NCBI GenBank assembly: GCA_910577665.1
Contig: CAJTOJ010000020.1
Location: 1 to 64,000 of the forward strand
Reading direction: 5' to 3'
Origin: an uncultured Acetatifactor sp.
GTDB lineage: Bacteria > Bacillota > Clostridia > Lachnospirales > Lachnospiraceae
Length of the DNA: 64,000 bases
Shown here: positions 1 to 7,990 of the stretch, piece after piece
Layout: each line of letters begins with the position of its first letter
Numbering within the stretch: the stretch's first letter is position 1
Translations under genes and position numbers: made by a program
The notes under the pieces: generated by a model
Told to the model about the DNA's origin: nothing
Database searches by the model: none
What the model saw: the letters and a program-made list of their open reading frames with translations, nothing else

Positions 1-192
1 TACTACACCCAAGGCGAAAGGAAGAAGCGAAACCACCGACTTATCACCCGTGGCGGAGCGGTGGAGAGTATCGCCCCGGAGGTGCGCGGCATGAGCGAGA
101 GGGCCTTTTTTCTTTTGATGGAAAAGGTCTTTTCCCTGCCGGAAGTTGCCGCCCTGGTGAGCCAAGCCACCGACCAGCAGGAGGGCGGATAA
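1..192 (+). CDS. DUF3847 family protein, C-terminal part
   Basis: The reading frame is open from the first base and ends at TAA 190-192, giving 63 residues. They include a basic QGERKKRNHRLITRGGA stretch and a SERAFFLLMEKVF helix, which I recognise as the DUF3847 pattern. These small proteins of unknown function sit directly upstream of MobA/MobL relaxase genes in mobilisable elements of Clostridia, and that is the arrangement here: the relaxase TTG start follows the stop codon at once. The start lies outside the window. Family identity comes from recall, not from a search. Confidence 0.75.
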   Translation, partial: YYTQGERKKRNHRLITRGGAVESIAPEVRGMSERAFFLLMEKVFSLPEVAALVSQATDQQEGG

Positions 193-1513
193 TTGGCCCT
201 GTTCCATTGTCACGTCCGCCGCCTACCGCGCTGGGGAGAAATTGTATAGCGAGTATTACGGCGAGGTCAGCGACTACACCCACAAGGGCGGCGTGGTCTG
301 CACAGACATTCTCCTGCCGCCCCAGGCCCCCGCCGAGTACCAAGACCGCGCCACCCTTTGGAACGCCGTGGAGAAGGCCGAGCGCGGCAAGAAAGCCCAA
401 CTTGCATATAGCTTTGACATTGCCTTGCAGAACGAATTTTCTTTGGAGGAAAACATCGCTCTTGCAAGGCAATTTGTTTCGGAGCAGCTTGTGGGCCGGG
501 GCATGATTGCCGACTTCGCCATCCACCAGCCGGACAAGGAGGACTGCGGTATTCCTAACCCGCACTTTCACGTCCTCTGCCCTATCCGACCTATCAAGGA
601 AAGCGGCAAATGGGGCTTTAAGCAACGGCGCGTCTACCGTCTGGACGAGGACGGGAACCGCATCATGGGCGAGGACGGCAAGCCCCTCTTTGACGCTGTT
701 CCCACCACCGACTGGGGAAGCCCGGAAACGCTGGAACATTGGCGGGAGGCGTGGGCCGCTATGGTGAACGCCAAGTTTGAGGAAAAGGGCCTGACGTGCC
801 GTATCGACCACCGCTCCTATGAGCGGCAGGGGCTTGACCTGCTGCCCACCGTCCATGAGGGTGTGGCCGTCCGCCAGATGGAGGCCAAAGGCATCCCCAC
901 CGACAAGGGCGATTTGAACCGCTGGATAAGAAAGGCCAACAATATCCTGCGGGATATTCGGAAGAAAATCGCCGGCCTGACCGACTGGATAAAGGCCATA
1001 AAAGAAGAATTGAGCCAGCCCCAGGCCCCGACCCTTGCCGCCCTGTTGACTGACTACTATGAGGGCCGGAACGCCGGGGCATGGAGCCGCAGCGCCAGGA
1101 TTGGGAACCTCAGAGATTTTGCCGAGGCCGTCAATTTTCTGACAGAGAGAGGCATCGCCACTCTGGAAGATTTGGAAGCCCATATCGCCGCCCAAGGTGA
1201 GCGGGCGGAGGCCATCAACACGTCCATGAAAGCGAAGCATGAACGTCTGAACGAATTGAAGGAACTGCTTCGCCTTGTTGACCTCTACCGGGACACCAAC
1301 CCCATCTATGACGAGTGGAAAGGTATCAAGTGGAAGGGCAAAAAGGAAAATTTTGAGAGGGAGCATGAGGTTGAGTTGAGGACGTTCCACATGGCCCGCC
1401 GGAAGCTGGACAAGCACCGTTCCCCTGCCCGTGACAGAGGGCGGCAACGCCCCACCCACCCCGGACGCACCGCCACCCGATATGGTAAAGACTGTTGGCG
1501 GCACGACGTTTGA
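193..1513 (+). pseudogene. MobA/MobL relaxase, broken at both ends
   Basis: This is the DNA-nicking and transfer protein of a mobilisable element. The main frame from 242 encodes SAAYRAGEKLYSEYYGE (its Tyr aligns with the nicking Tyr of RSF1010-type MobA) and NPHFHVLCPIRP, the His metal-binding motif. The expected N-terminus, LALFHCHV, is present at 193-216 but in another frame that stops at TAG 247-249. The roughly 12-20 codons that normally join the two are missing, which suggests deletion between short ATTGT-like repeats. The 3' end is also wrong: after ARRKLDKH near 1417 the DNA becomes the TnpW gene in a different frame, so the last 30 residues are nonsense and the coiled-coil C-terminus is lost. 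Catalytic residues remain, but the protein is very likely dead. Confidence 0.85.
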
Positions 1514-1601
1514 TATTTACTTTCATTTCAGCCAGACCAGCCGGGAAACCTTTACCGACAAGGTGCTGCGCCTTATTCAATCCGACACTGTAACCTCATA
1601 A
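1419..1601 (+). pseudogene. TnpW family protein, 3' remnant
   Basis: In the third frame, bases 1419-1601 encode about 60 residues without a start. They end in KTVGGTTFDIYFHFSQTS, ETFTDKVLRLIQ and a TAA. This is the characteristic GGTTY...HFS.TS.E...DKILR pattern of the small TnpW proteins of Tn4451/Tn5397-like clostridial elements. TnpW normally lies downstream of the relaxase. Here its 5' part is gone and it is fused out of frame to the relaxase tail, marking a deletion of everything between the two genes. Confidence 0.7.
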
Positions 1602-1620
1602 AAATAATTGACTTTTTTCT

Positions 1621-2229
1621 CTATCCGTATTGACAAGACCCGAAGCCTGTCAATGCACAATAATAGACAATGGAATTGTAGCCAGTGCCTTTCCAGATAT
1701 TGAACAAGATCAATATTGGCCACCAATATGCCGGATTCGAGTACCATGCGACAGGCTGACCTCCTAAGGCTGTGACCAGGCGATTACAGATACCCCGGTC
1801 CTCATCCAGCATAGTCATGGCAACCATTCCCACTACAATCCACGATATGAAATAATGGAAAAGCATAACCGACTGTGTTACTTTTTTATACAAATGGCTT
1901 CCAATCTCATCCAAAGCAATGGCAAGTGCAACGTTTGCAATGGTTCCCAACACAATACTAAAGCCATTGATGACCAGTGTATTACGGGTAGCCCTCAGTG
2001 CATTTCCCATGTTTTTAAAAAAGAACTCAAAATTATCCAGGCCTACAAATTCACTTCCGAGCAGCCCGCCTTGAAATGTATATCTTTCAAATACAATGTA
2101 CAGACCGGCCATAGGCATATAACAGAACAAAATCAGAAAAAGAAGACCTGGTATCGGCAGCAGATAAAAAAACCAATATTTTTTCAATTCCTTACCCAGA
2201 CTATTTTTCTTTTGCTTCCCTCGCTTCAT
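1621..2229 (-). pseudogene. LplB-type sugar ABC transporter permease, 3'-truncated
   Basis: About 200 residues match the first two thirds of a multi-sugar ABC permease (usual length about 300). There is a basic N-terminus MKRGKQKKN, a first membrane span KYWFFYLLPIPGLLFLILF, then IVFERYTF and SEFVGLDNFEFFF, as in the intact homologue at 23904-24875. The start at 2229 is preferred over 2328 because it is the usual MKR... start of the family. The frame fails after SIVYYCALTG, just before the EAA loop that contacts the ATPase. The break lies about 20 bp from the TnpW remnant, so loss of the 3' end probably accompanied insertion or deletion of the mobile element. No ATPase partner is nearby, which is normal for this class. 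Confidence 0.75.
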
Positions 2230-2402
2230 ACTCTTTTTCCTCCATCCCTGCCACTTCACCTTGCTGTCCCTCTGCAGGATGTCCGCTAACTCTATTGCCA
2301 CCTTAACATGCCCTGTCCAGACAGACAATTTTAAAAATTATGAATTCTTTTTTTATTTATGGAAACAGAGATTCTGCCATAAAATTGTTTGAGAATATTT
2401 TC

Positions 2403-2470
2403 AAGACAAATACATCACATTGGCATATAGGGCACTCTCCCCAGTTGCAATGACGGCATAGGATTTCTGT
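2403..2470 (-). pseudogene. fucU 3'-end remnant
   Basis: About 68 bp are a diverged copy of the end of the intact fucU at 3155-3592. Read on the minus strand it encodes YAVIATGESALYANVM, against YAIIATGESALYANVM in the intact gene. The DNA matches over 3171-3235 with scattered differences. No other fucU sequence is attached upstream; the frame runs into unrelated sequence. It is a fragment of a second gene copy. Confidence 0.85.
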
Positions 2471-2836
2471 AATAGGCGGAACTGGGTATTTGCTTTCGCC
2501 AAAAGGCCTTTGCAGAACAGGCTGGCGTGGAGCAATGACAGATACCCCGATTCCGGTTTGCCGAGAAGATTTTGCCGAGAAAATACTAGAATCTTCTGAC
2601 AAGTCTGTTCGAAATTATGGCTTTCTGGATGGGGGATTCTATACGGTTTTGGGAAAGTGCCTGATTTACGGGTGTTTTGCATTATAAATCGCAACCAGAA
2701 TGAATTGATGGAGGAACAGAACAGCTATGTGAGAGAAGAATGGACACATTTTATTGTGGTATGGAGGGCGTATCATGCGAAGAACTCCATGAAGGAACCT
2801 CCCCATGCAGACCTTCGTAGGAAGACCAGCCCAAAT

Positions 2837-2878
2837 GTAACAGCCCTGTGCCAATGACTTCTCGCACAGGGCTGTTAC
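2837..2878. terminator. 15-bp perfect inverted repeat
   Basis: GTAACAGCCCTGTGC at 2837-2851 is exactly complementary to 2864-2878, with a 12-nt loop. It could terminate transcripts from the fuc operon, which run leftwards, although no T run follows on either strand. A hairpin with the same GTAACAG/CTGTTA theme lies at 29279-29308. Confidence 0.5.
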
Positions 2879-2879
2879 T

Positions 2880-3154
2880 ATGAAAGTCTACAATTTGGAC
2901 TCTGCGGCACCGCCAGGTGTTTCGTGCTCTCTTGCACGAAATCCCGGGACTGCTGGGCGCCAAACACGCTTCCCTTGCGGGTTTGTGTGCATCTTCACAG
3001 GAACCCCCCAGACTTTCATGCAAGGTGGATCTGCCTGTTGCATGGGGGGTTACTATGTGTGCATGGAATCTACCGCATGCACAGGAAAAACGCATTGCCA
3101 CTGTTACTGGCATTACGAACCTTCTAACCTTCAGTTTCTCTGGGCAAAATAGTT
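2880..3154. other. gene-free stretch rich in short hairpins
   Basis: No convincing gene is present between the fucU end and the 2837 hairpin. Several exact inverted repeats follow one another: TTCGTGC/GCACGAA near 2921-2940, AACCCCCCA (3002-3010) with TGGGGGGTT (3043-3051) enclosing CATGCAA (3017-3023) and TTGCATG (3038-3044), GTGCATG/CATGCAC near 3058-3082, and TGCCA/TGGCA around 3096-3113. The density suggests a structured transcript or a compound intergenic repeat. The overlapping Cys-rich ORFs have no ribosome site and look accidental. Confidence 0.4.
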
Positions 3155-3592
3155 TCACACAACAACGCCCTTCTGCAACATCACATTGGCATACAGGGCG
3201 CTCTCCCCTGTGGCAATGATGGCATAGGCTTTCTTCGCCTCCTCGTAAAAGGCAAAGCGCTCTATATGCCCGATAGCATCCCCGCCCCGGGTATCTGCCT
3301 TCGCCACAATGTCCTCATAGGACTTCCAGATGGGTGTCTCCACCGGATCCCCAGGCATCACTTCCATCAGGTTCACCGGATGTTCCACATAGGTATCCAG
3401 GGGAAAGAGCTGCAGGATGGCTTCCAGCACCTCACAGGCCCCATGTCCGTCCATGCGGATGACCTTTGCATTCTTTCCCATGGACTCAGCCGGAAAATTG
3501 CCGTCCGCAATGACCAGCCTGTCGCTGTGTCCCATCTCACACAATACCTTCAACAGTTCCGGGGATAAAATCTTCGGGATTCCTTTTAACAT
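3155..3592 (-). CDS. fucU: L-fucose mutarotase (RbsD/FucU family)
   Basis: FucU interconverts the alpha and beta anomers of L-fucose in the cytoplasm so that downstream enzymes receive the right form. The 145 residues match the family length (E. coli FucU about 140). They show MLKGIPKILSPELLKVL at the start, the GHSDRLVIADGNFPA block with the conserved His and Asp, and the C-terminal ATGESALYANVMLQKG strand. The ribosome site GGAAAGGTG lies just upstream. The gene follows the fucosidase by 150 bp and is the last of a four-gene unit, so its substrate is probably fucose released by that enzyme. Two decayed copies of it exist in this window. Confidence 0.92.
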   Translation of the reverse strand: MLKGIPKILSPELLKVLCEMGHSDRLVIADGNFPAESMGKNAKVIRMDGHGACEVLEAILQLFPLDTYVEHPVNLMEVMPGDPVETPIWKSYEDIVAKADTRGGDAIGHIERFAFYEEAKKAYAIIATGESALYANVMLQKGVVV

Positions 3593-3742
3593 ATCCGCAC
3601 CTTTCCGCCTGCCATGGCAGGCATTCCATTTTTAGATGACTATCCTGGTTCCTGTCACAGGAGAGCATCCCTGCCATACAAATCCCTGCCCACAGGGATG
3701 CGCCTGCACTTCCAGGATCACCTGCTGACGGTCTTACAAGGC

Positions 3743-5230
3743 TCACTCCAAAGCCAGGGCCAGACAGTTGGTGTATGCCGTAGGCAGCACTTCTGGCAGC
3801 TTGATATTCAGTATACCATAGGCCTGGGTATACTCCAATACCCCGTAACCCAGCAGCCTGATTTCCCTGACCTTTTCCCCGGCCTGTAGCGATTTTATGA
3901 CTGCCACCCTGTTTTTCGGTACCTGCATCATAAAGGCGTAGACCTGGTTGTCCTTCCTGGTAAAGCGGTAATCCGAGGCATTCCACTGGGTCTTGTTCTC
4001 CGTGAATCTGTCGATCGTAACCCTGGTGTCCCCCTCGCCAAAGACCCTGAATGGACGCGTTCCATAGACCCCCTCGCCACAGACAGCGAACCATCCCGCC
4101 AGCTCCTCCAGGATATACCGGGCTTCCGCATCAATGCTCCCATCTGGCCTTTGCAGGATATTCAGCAGCATGACGCCATTCTTGGAAATGATATCCACCA
4201 GCATCTCAATGATCTGATCCGGTCTCTTGTAGACCTGTCTGGCGTCATAAAACCAGTTGCCGATGCAGGTATCCGTCTGCCACACGTGGGACTGTGCGCC
4301 AGGCAGCTGGCTTTTCTCGATGTCCAGTACCCCCACCTGGTAGATCTGGGGATCCCGGTTTTTCTGGGTGTATACCGCCTGGTTTTCCCCATTCCGGGCA
4401 ATGGAATCGTTATACAGGTATGCCACCGCTTCCAGCCCGGCCTCATACCCCTCCTGCTCAAAGGGCAGTCCGCTGTCCGAATACAGAAGCGCCGGGTGGA
4501 ACCGGTCAATCATCTCCTTTATGGCCTCCAGCCAGTATTTCTGGAACTTCTTGTTCCCTGTAAGCCATTGTGCCATGTCACCCATTTTGACCTGGTCCAG
4601 GTACTCCTGGTTCTCGTGATAGAACTGCTGGCAGGCAGGATCATTTCCGTCATAGGGGATCCCCTTATAAGGTCCATAGCTGTCCGATCCCTTGTTCACA
4701 TACCACCAGGAGAAGGAGGCGCCCAGATGCTCTGTCAGCCCAAAAGGCATTCCATACTTATCCGCCGCATCCTTCCACAGGGCACAGATATCCTTGCAGG
4801 GCCCTATGTTCACGGAATTGAAGGGATTTACCTTGGAATCATAGTTGAAAAAGTGATCATGGTGGGTGGCCTGGGCCACAAAATACCTGGCACCAGCCTT
4901 GTGATACAGTCCCATCAGTTCCTCCGGCTCAAAATGTTCTGCCTTCCAGAGCTTGCAGATATCCTTGTAACCGAATTCTGACGGGTGCCCGTAGTGCCTT
5001 ACATGGTACAGGTTCTGCGGACTTCCCTGGATATACATATTTCTGGCATACCAGTCGCCACACATGGGCACGCTCTGGGGACCCCAGTGGCTCCAGATCC
5101 CGAACTTCGCATCCTGGAACCATCCCGGACATGTATACTCCCTCAGTGAATCAAATGTCGCCTGAAATCTTGTTTCCATACCAATACCCCGCGCCCGCAC
5201 ATGGAGGGGTATATCCCCTTTCACGGACAT
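3743..5230 (-). CDS. alpha-L-fucosidase, GH29
   Basis: This enzyme hydrolyses terminal alpha-linked L-fucose, as on mucin or milk oligosaccharides. The 495 residues fit GH29. WFQDAKFGIWSHWGP is the family's first beta/alpha signature, ARYFVAQATHHDHFF carries the paired His, and HPALLYSDSGLPF holds the probable nucleophile Asp at the end of strand 4. A beta-sandwich C-terminal region follows from about residue 390. No signal peptide is visible, so it should act inside the cell on imported oligosaccharides. The start could also be the Met at 5179; the chosen one has AGGAA 11 nt upstream. The gene sits 19 bp after the aldo/keto reductase and is clearly co-transcribed with it. Confidence 0.9.
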   Translation of the reverse strand: MSVKGDIPLHVRARGIGMETRFQATFDSLREYTCPGWFQDAKFGIWSHWGPQSVPMCGDWYARNMYIQGSPQNLYHVRHYGHPSEFGYKDICKLWKAEHFEPEELMGLYHKAGARYFVAQATHHDHFFNYDSKVNPFNSVNIGPCKDICALWKDAADKYGMPFGLTEHLGASFSWWYVNKGSDSYGPYKGIPYDGNDPACQQFYHENQEYLDQVKMGDMAQWLTGNKKFQKYWLEAIKEMIDRFHPALLYSDSGLPFEQEGYEAGLEAVAYLYNDSIARNGENQAVYTQKNRDPQIYQVGVLDIEKSQLPGAQSHVWQTDTCIGNWFYDARQVYKRPDQIIEMLVDIISKNGVMLLNILQRPDGSIDAEARYILEELAGWFAVCGEGVYGTRPFRVFGEGDTRVTIDRFTENKTQWNASDYRFTRKDNQVYAFMMQVPKNRVAVIKSLQAGEKVREIRLLGYGVLEYTQAYGILNIKLPEVLPTAYTNCLALALE

Positions 5231-5249
5231 GATAATCTATATTCCTGCT

Positions 5250-6362
5250 TCAGCGGTAAGAGGGAATCTTCCCGTCCAGATCCCACAGGTCTTCCCAGCC
5301 CCTGGCACCTTCCCACAGAAACACCTGGCCTTTGATAAGCCGGCAGTTCCTCTCTTCCAGGCGGATGGCTTCCATCTCTTCCTCCGTGAGGGGATCCTCT
5401 GTGACGCATTTTAAGTTGGACTTGTACTGGGCTTCCTTCACCGAGAAAGGAATGGGCACCTGGCCTCTCTGTGCTGCCCATTTCAAACAGACCACCGCCG
5501 GATGGATTCCATGATTCCTGGCTGCCGCCACCACAGCCGGAAGCTCTGTGTCTGCCACATCCTCCGCGGTCCGGTCCCGCTCCGGCCTGGAGGGGGAACC
5601 GATGGGGCAGTAACCGATGGGAAGGATGTCACGGGCCATTGCGTAGTCGTATAACTCCTGCTGCTGGAAGGAAGGATGCAGCTCCATCTCCAGTGCTGCA
5701 GGGCGGATCCTGCACAGGGACAACACCGCCTCCAGTTTCGGCACTGTCATATTACTCATGCCGATATAGCGCACCAGTCCCTTGTCCACCAGCTCCTCAC
5801 ACTGTCTCCAGGTGGACATGAACTCCTCCACATCAAAAGGCCTGGAATCCGGGTTCCTGGAATCCCCGTCACAGCCAGGTGCATGGTAATTGGGAAAAGG
5901 CCAGTGGACAAAATAAAGGTCTATGTAAGACAGGCCCAGATCCCACAGGCTTTTTTCGCAGGACTTGCATACCTGCCCTTCCCCATGCATATCGTTCCAC
6001 ACCTTGGATGTGATAAACAGTTCTTCTCGTCTTACCTCCTTTTCCGCAAACAGGCGGCGAAGCACCCTGCCTATGGAGTCTTCATTCTGGTATACCGCAG
6101 CACAGTCAATGAGCCTGTATCCGTACTTGATAGCACCGTATACCGCTTCGGAGACCGCCCTGGCGCCATATTTGTCGGAGCCAAAGGTTCCAAGGCCCAC
6201 ACAGGGAATCTGCTCCCCGCTGTACAGGGTACGCCTGGGGATATTTTCCTGGGGCAGCCTGTCCTGGGCACTTTTTCCCTGGCTGTTTTGCCCCTGGGAC
6301 CCCGTTTCCCTGGCGCCCGCCTCCTGCACGGTTTCATGTTCTAAGGGATACTTTTCTGCCAT
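5250..6362 (-). CDS. aldo/keto reductase
   Basis: This is an NAD(P)H-dependent carbonyl reductase of the AKR superfamily, (beta/alpha)8 fold. The full catalytic tetrad is visible: Asp in YRLIDCAAVY, Tyr in AAVYQNE, Lys in FITSKVWND and His in YFVHWPFP. The cofactor end is recognisable in IPIPFSVKEAQYKSNLK. The first 42 residues are an unusual hydrophilic Gln/Gly/Glu-rich extension not found in typical AKRs. The start is fixed by AAGGAGA six bases upstream. Lying between a dehydrogenase and a fucosidase, it probably reduces fucose or a fucose breakdown product (inference). The substrate cannot be read from the sequence. Confidence 0.88.
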   Translation of the reverse strand: MAEKYPLEHETVQEAGARETGSQGQNSQGKSAQDRLPQENIPRRTLYSGEQIPCVGLGTFGSDKYGARAVSEAVYGAIKYGYRLIDCAAVYQNEDSIGRVLRRLFAEKEVRREELFITSKVWNDMHGEGQVCKSCEKSLWDLGLSYIDLYFVHWPFPNYHAPGCDGDSRNPDSRPFDVEEFMSTWRQCEELVDKGLVRYIGMSNMTVPKLEAVLSLCRIRPAALEMELHPSFQQQELYDYAMARDILPIGYCPIGSPSRPERDRTAEDVADTELPAVVAAARNHGIHPAVVCLKWAAQRGQVPIPFSVKEAQYKSNLKCVTEDPLTEEEMEAIRLEERNCRLIKGQVFLWEGARGWEDLWDLDGKIPSYR

Positions 6363-6464
6363 CTTCTCTCCTTTCTTCTTTTCTGTTTTCTCTATATCCA
6401 GATACCATATAACCCTTTACCATACATGGTCTGCTTACCTGTAGACAGACCATACCCTCAGCTG

Positions 6465-7526
6465 TCAGTCCGGAAAAGTCACAGCCACTTTACCGCAGTT
6501 GCCCCCTGCCATCAGACTGTAAGCTTCCGCTGCTTTCTCGATTGGGAACTCATGGGTGATCAGATCCTCTGGATGGATCCCCCAGCGCACCAGCCGCTCC
6601 ACAAGCTCTTCCATCCTCCACAGGGAAGTCACCCAGGAACCGAAGATGGTCTTCTGGCCATGGATGATATCCGGACTGGGATTGAAAGTACAGGTACCGC
6701 CCTCTCCCACAAAAGCAATCTTCCCCCATTCCCGGGTGGCCCGGATGGCAAGCTGCCTGCCGCCGTCATTGGCAGATGCATCAATGGCCCTTTCCACGCC
6801 TTTACCGCCTGTGACCTTCAGGATCTGCTCCAGGGTGTCCTCCCCTGGCTTGAATACCTCGTCCACCAGCCCCAGTTTTTTCGCCAGTTCGATACGGTAG
6901 TCGTTCATCTCCACACCGATCAGATGGTTTGCCCCCAGGGCCTTGGCCAGCATCAAAGCTGCCAGGCCCACAGGACCCAGTCCTGTCACCAGCACCGCAT
7001 CATTTCCGCTGATTCCCATTTTCTCGATGGACTCATATACGGTACCAAAGCCACAGGCCACCTGGGCACCATCCTTGTAGGTCAGCTCGTCCGGGAGGGC
7101 AACCAGATCCTTCTCTTCTGCCAGGATATAAGGCGCCATACCCCCATTGCGCTGCCAGCCGTAGGCCTGTCTGAAGGAACTCTTACAGGAAATGTAATAT
7201 CCCCTTCTACAGTCATTGCAGACACCACACCCGGAAATGTGATACACGATCACCCGGTCTCCCTTCTTGAACCGCCTTAGACCTTCCCCTTCCTCCACAA
7301 TGATACCACAAGGCTCATGCCCTGCTACCATACCGGGAATATAGCCTTCGGGACCCTTCCCGGTATGCTCCCTGTAGATGCAACGGATATCGCTGCCGCA
7401 GATGGTGGTTGCCTTGGTCTGGATCAGCACCTGTCCGTGCCCCGGTGTGGGCACCTCAAAATCCTTCAGCTCCACCGTACTGTTCCCTGGAAGGACAGCA
7501 CCCTTCATCAACATTTTTACTGCCAT
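6465..7526 (-). CDS. zinc-dependent medium-chain alcohol/polyol dehydrogenase
   Basis: The gene encodes an MDR-family NAD-dependent dehydrogenase similar to sorbitol and threonine dehydrogenases. Catalytic zinc ligands appear in TTICGSDIRC and GHEPCG. The structural zinc site is the four-Cys lobe GCGVCNDCRRGYYISC, and the Rossmann motif is TGLGPVGLAAL. It is the first gene of the unit leading to the reductase, fucosidase and FucU, so an L-fucose or fuconate-type oxidation step is a reasonable guess. The start at 7526 (MAVKMLMKGAV, GAGGG upstream) is preferred because the upstream codons from 7565 are not family-like. A start at 7565 cannot be excluded. Confidence 0.85.
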   Translation of the reverse strand: MAVKMLMKGAVLPGNSTVELKDFEVPTPGHGQVLIQTKATTICGSDIRCIYREHTGKGPEGYIPGMVAGHEPCGIIVEEGEGLRRFKKGDRVIVYHISGCGVCNDCRRGYYISCKSSFRQAYGWQRNGGMAPYILAEEKDLVALPDELTYKDGAQVACGFGTVYESIEKMGISGNDAVLVTGLGPVGLAALMLAKALGANHLIGVEMNDYRIELAKKLGLVDEVFKPGEDTLEQILKVTGGKGVERAIDASANDGGRQLAIRATREWGKIAFVGEGGTCTFNPSPDIIHGQKTIFGSWVTSLWRMEELVERLVRWGIHPEDLITHEFPIEKAAEAYSLMAGGNCGKVAVTFPD

Positions 7527-7565
7527 TTTGCCCTCGCTTTCTGCACCAAGGTGCGCTTTGTACAT

Positions 7566-7990
7566 CTTCCAGAGATCCTGTTTTGTCTTTTCTCTGGCAA
7601 GGTTTGCCGACTGCCTGGTTTTCCCCTGGAAGCAGATGTCCCACGCATTCTGCTTCTATACTTCTATTATAATAAATGCCCCGGAAGAAAGAAGTACAAT
7701 ACCTGTCATTTTGTGCTCTGTTATGTCGTGTTTTTATAGCTTTCTGCTTTTCCATACCTTCGGGGAAATTGCAGATTTTTTGTAACATACCCTCTGCCGA
7801 GCACAAAATATCTCCATTTGCGCCTCGCTGTTATCAGCAGGACCGTGCCCAAAAGAGTGATGCCCGTCCAGAATCAGACCACAACTCCCCACCCGCCTCT
7901 TTCTGCCATTTTCCGCGAACTATATGAAAACCAATTGTCCGATCCCGTAATTAGAAAAGCTCACAGCCATACACCAGGTTTGTCCTAATG
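7566..7990. other. intergenic region upstream of the fuc operon
   Basis: No gene is supported here. On the minus strand a TATAAT at 7671-7666 lies about 140 bp before the dehydrogenase start, and could be the -10 of the fuc operon promoter, but no well-spaced -35 accompanies it. Base composition falls sharply towards AT from here into the next gene. Confidence 0.35.

Noticed and set aside
44..1504. 486-codon open frame on the minus strand
   Set aside because: It is the exact antisense of the relaxase, Pro/Gly/Ala-rich, with no ribosome site or family motif; relaxase motifs lie on the plus strand.
1602..1660. Attachment site of the mobile element
   Set aside because: A short inverted repeat is present but no matching direct repeat or core could be paired within the window, because the other end of the element lies outside it.
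2880..3152. 90-codon Cys-rich ORF as a secreted or modified peptide
   Set aside because: No ribosome site, overlaps several hairpins, and other frames in the same stretch are equally open.
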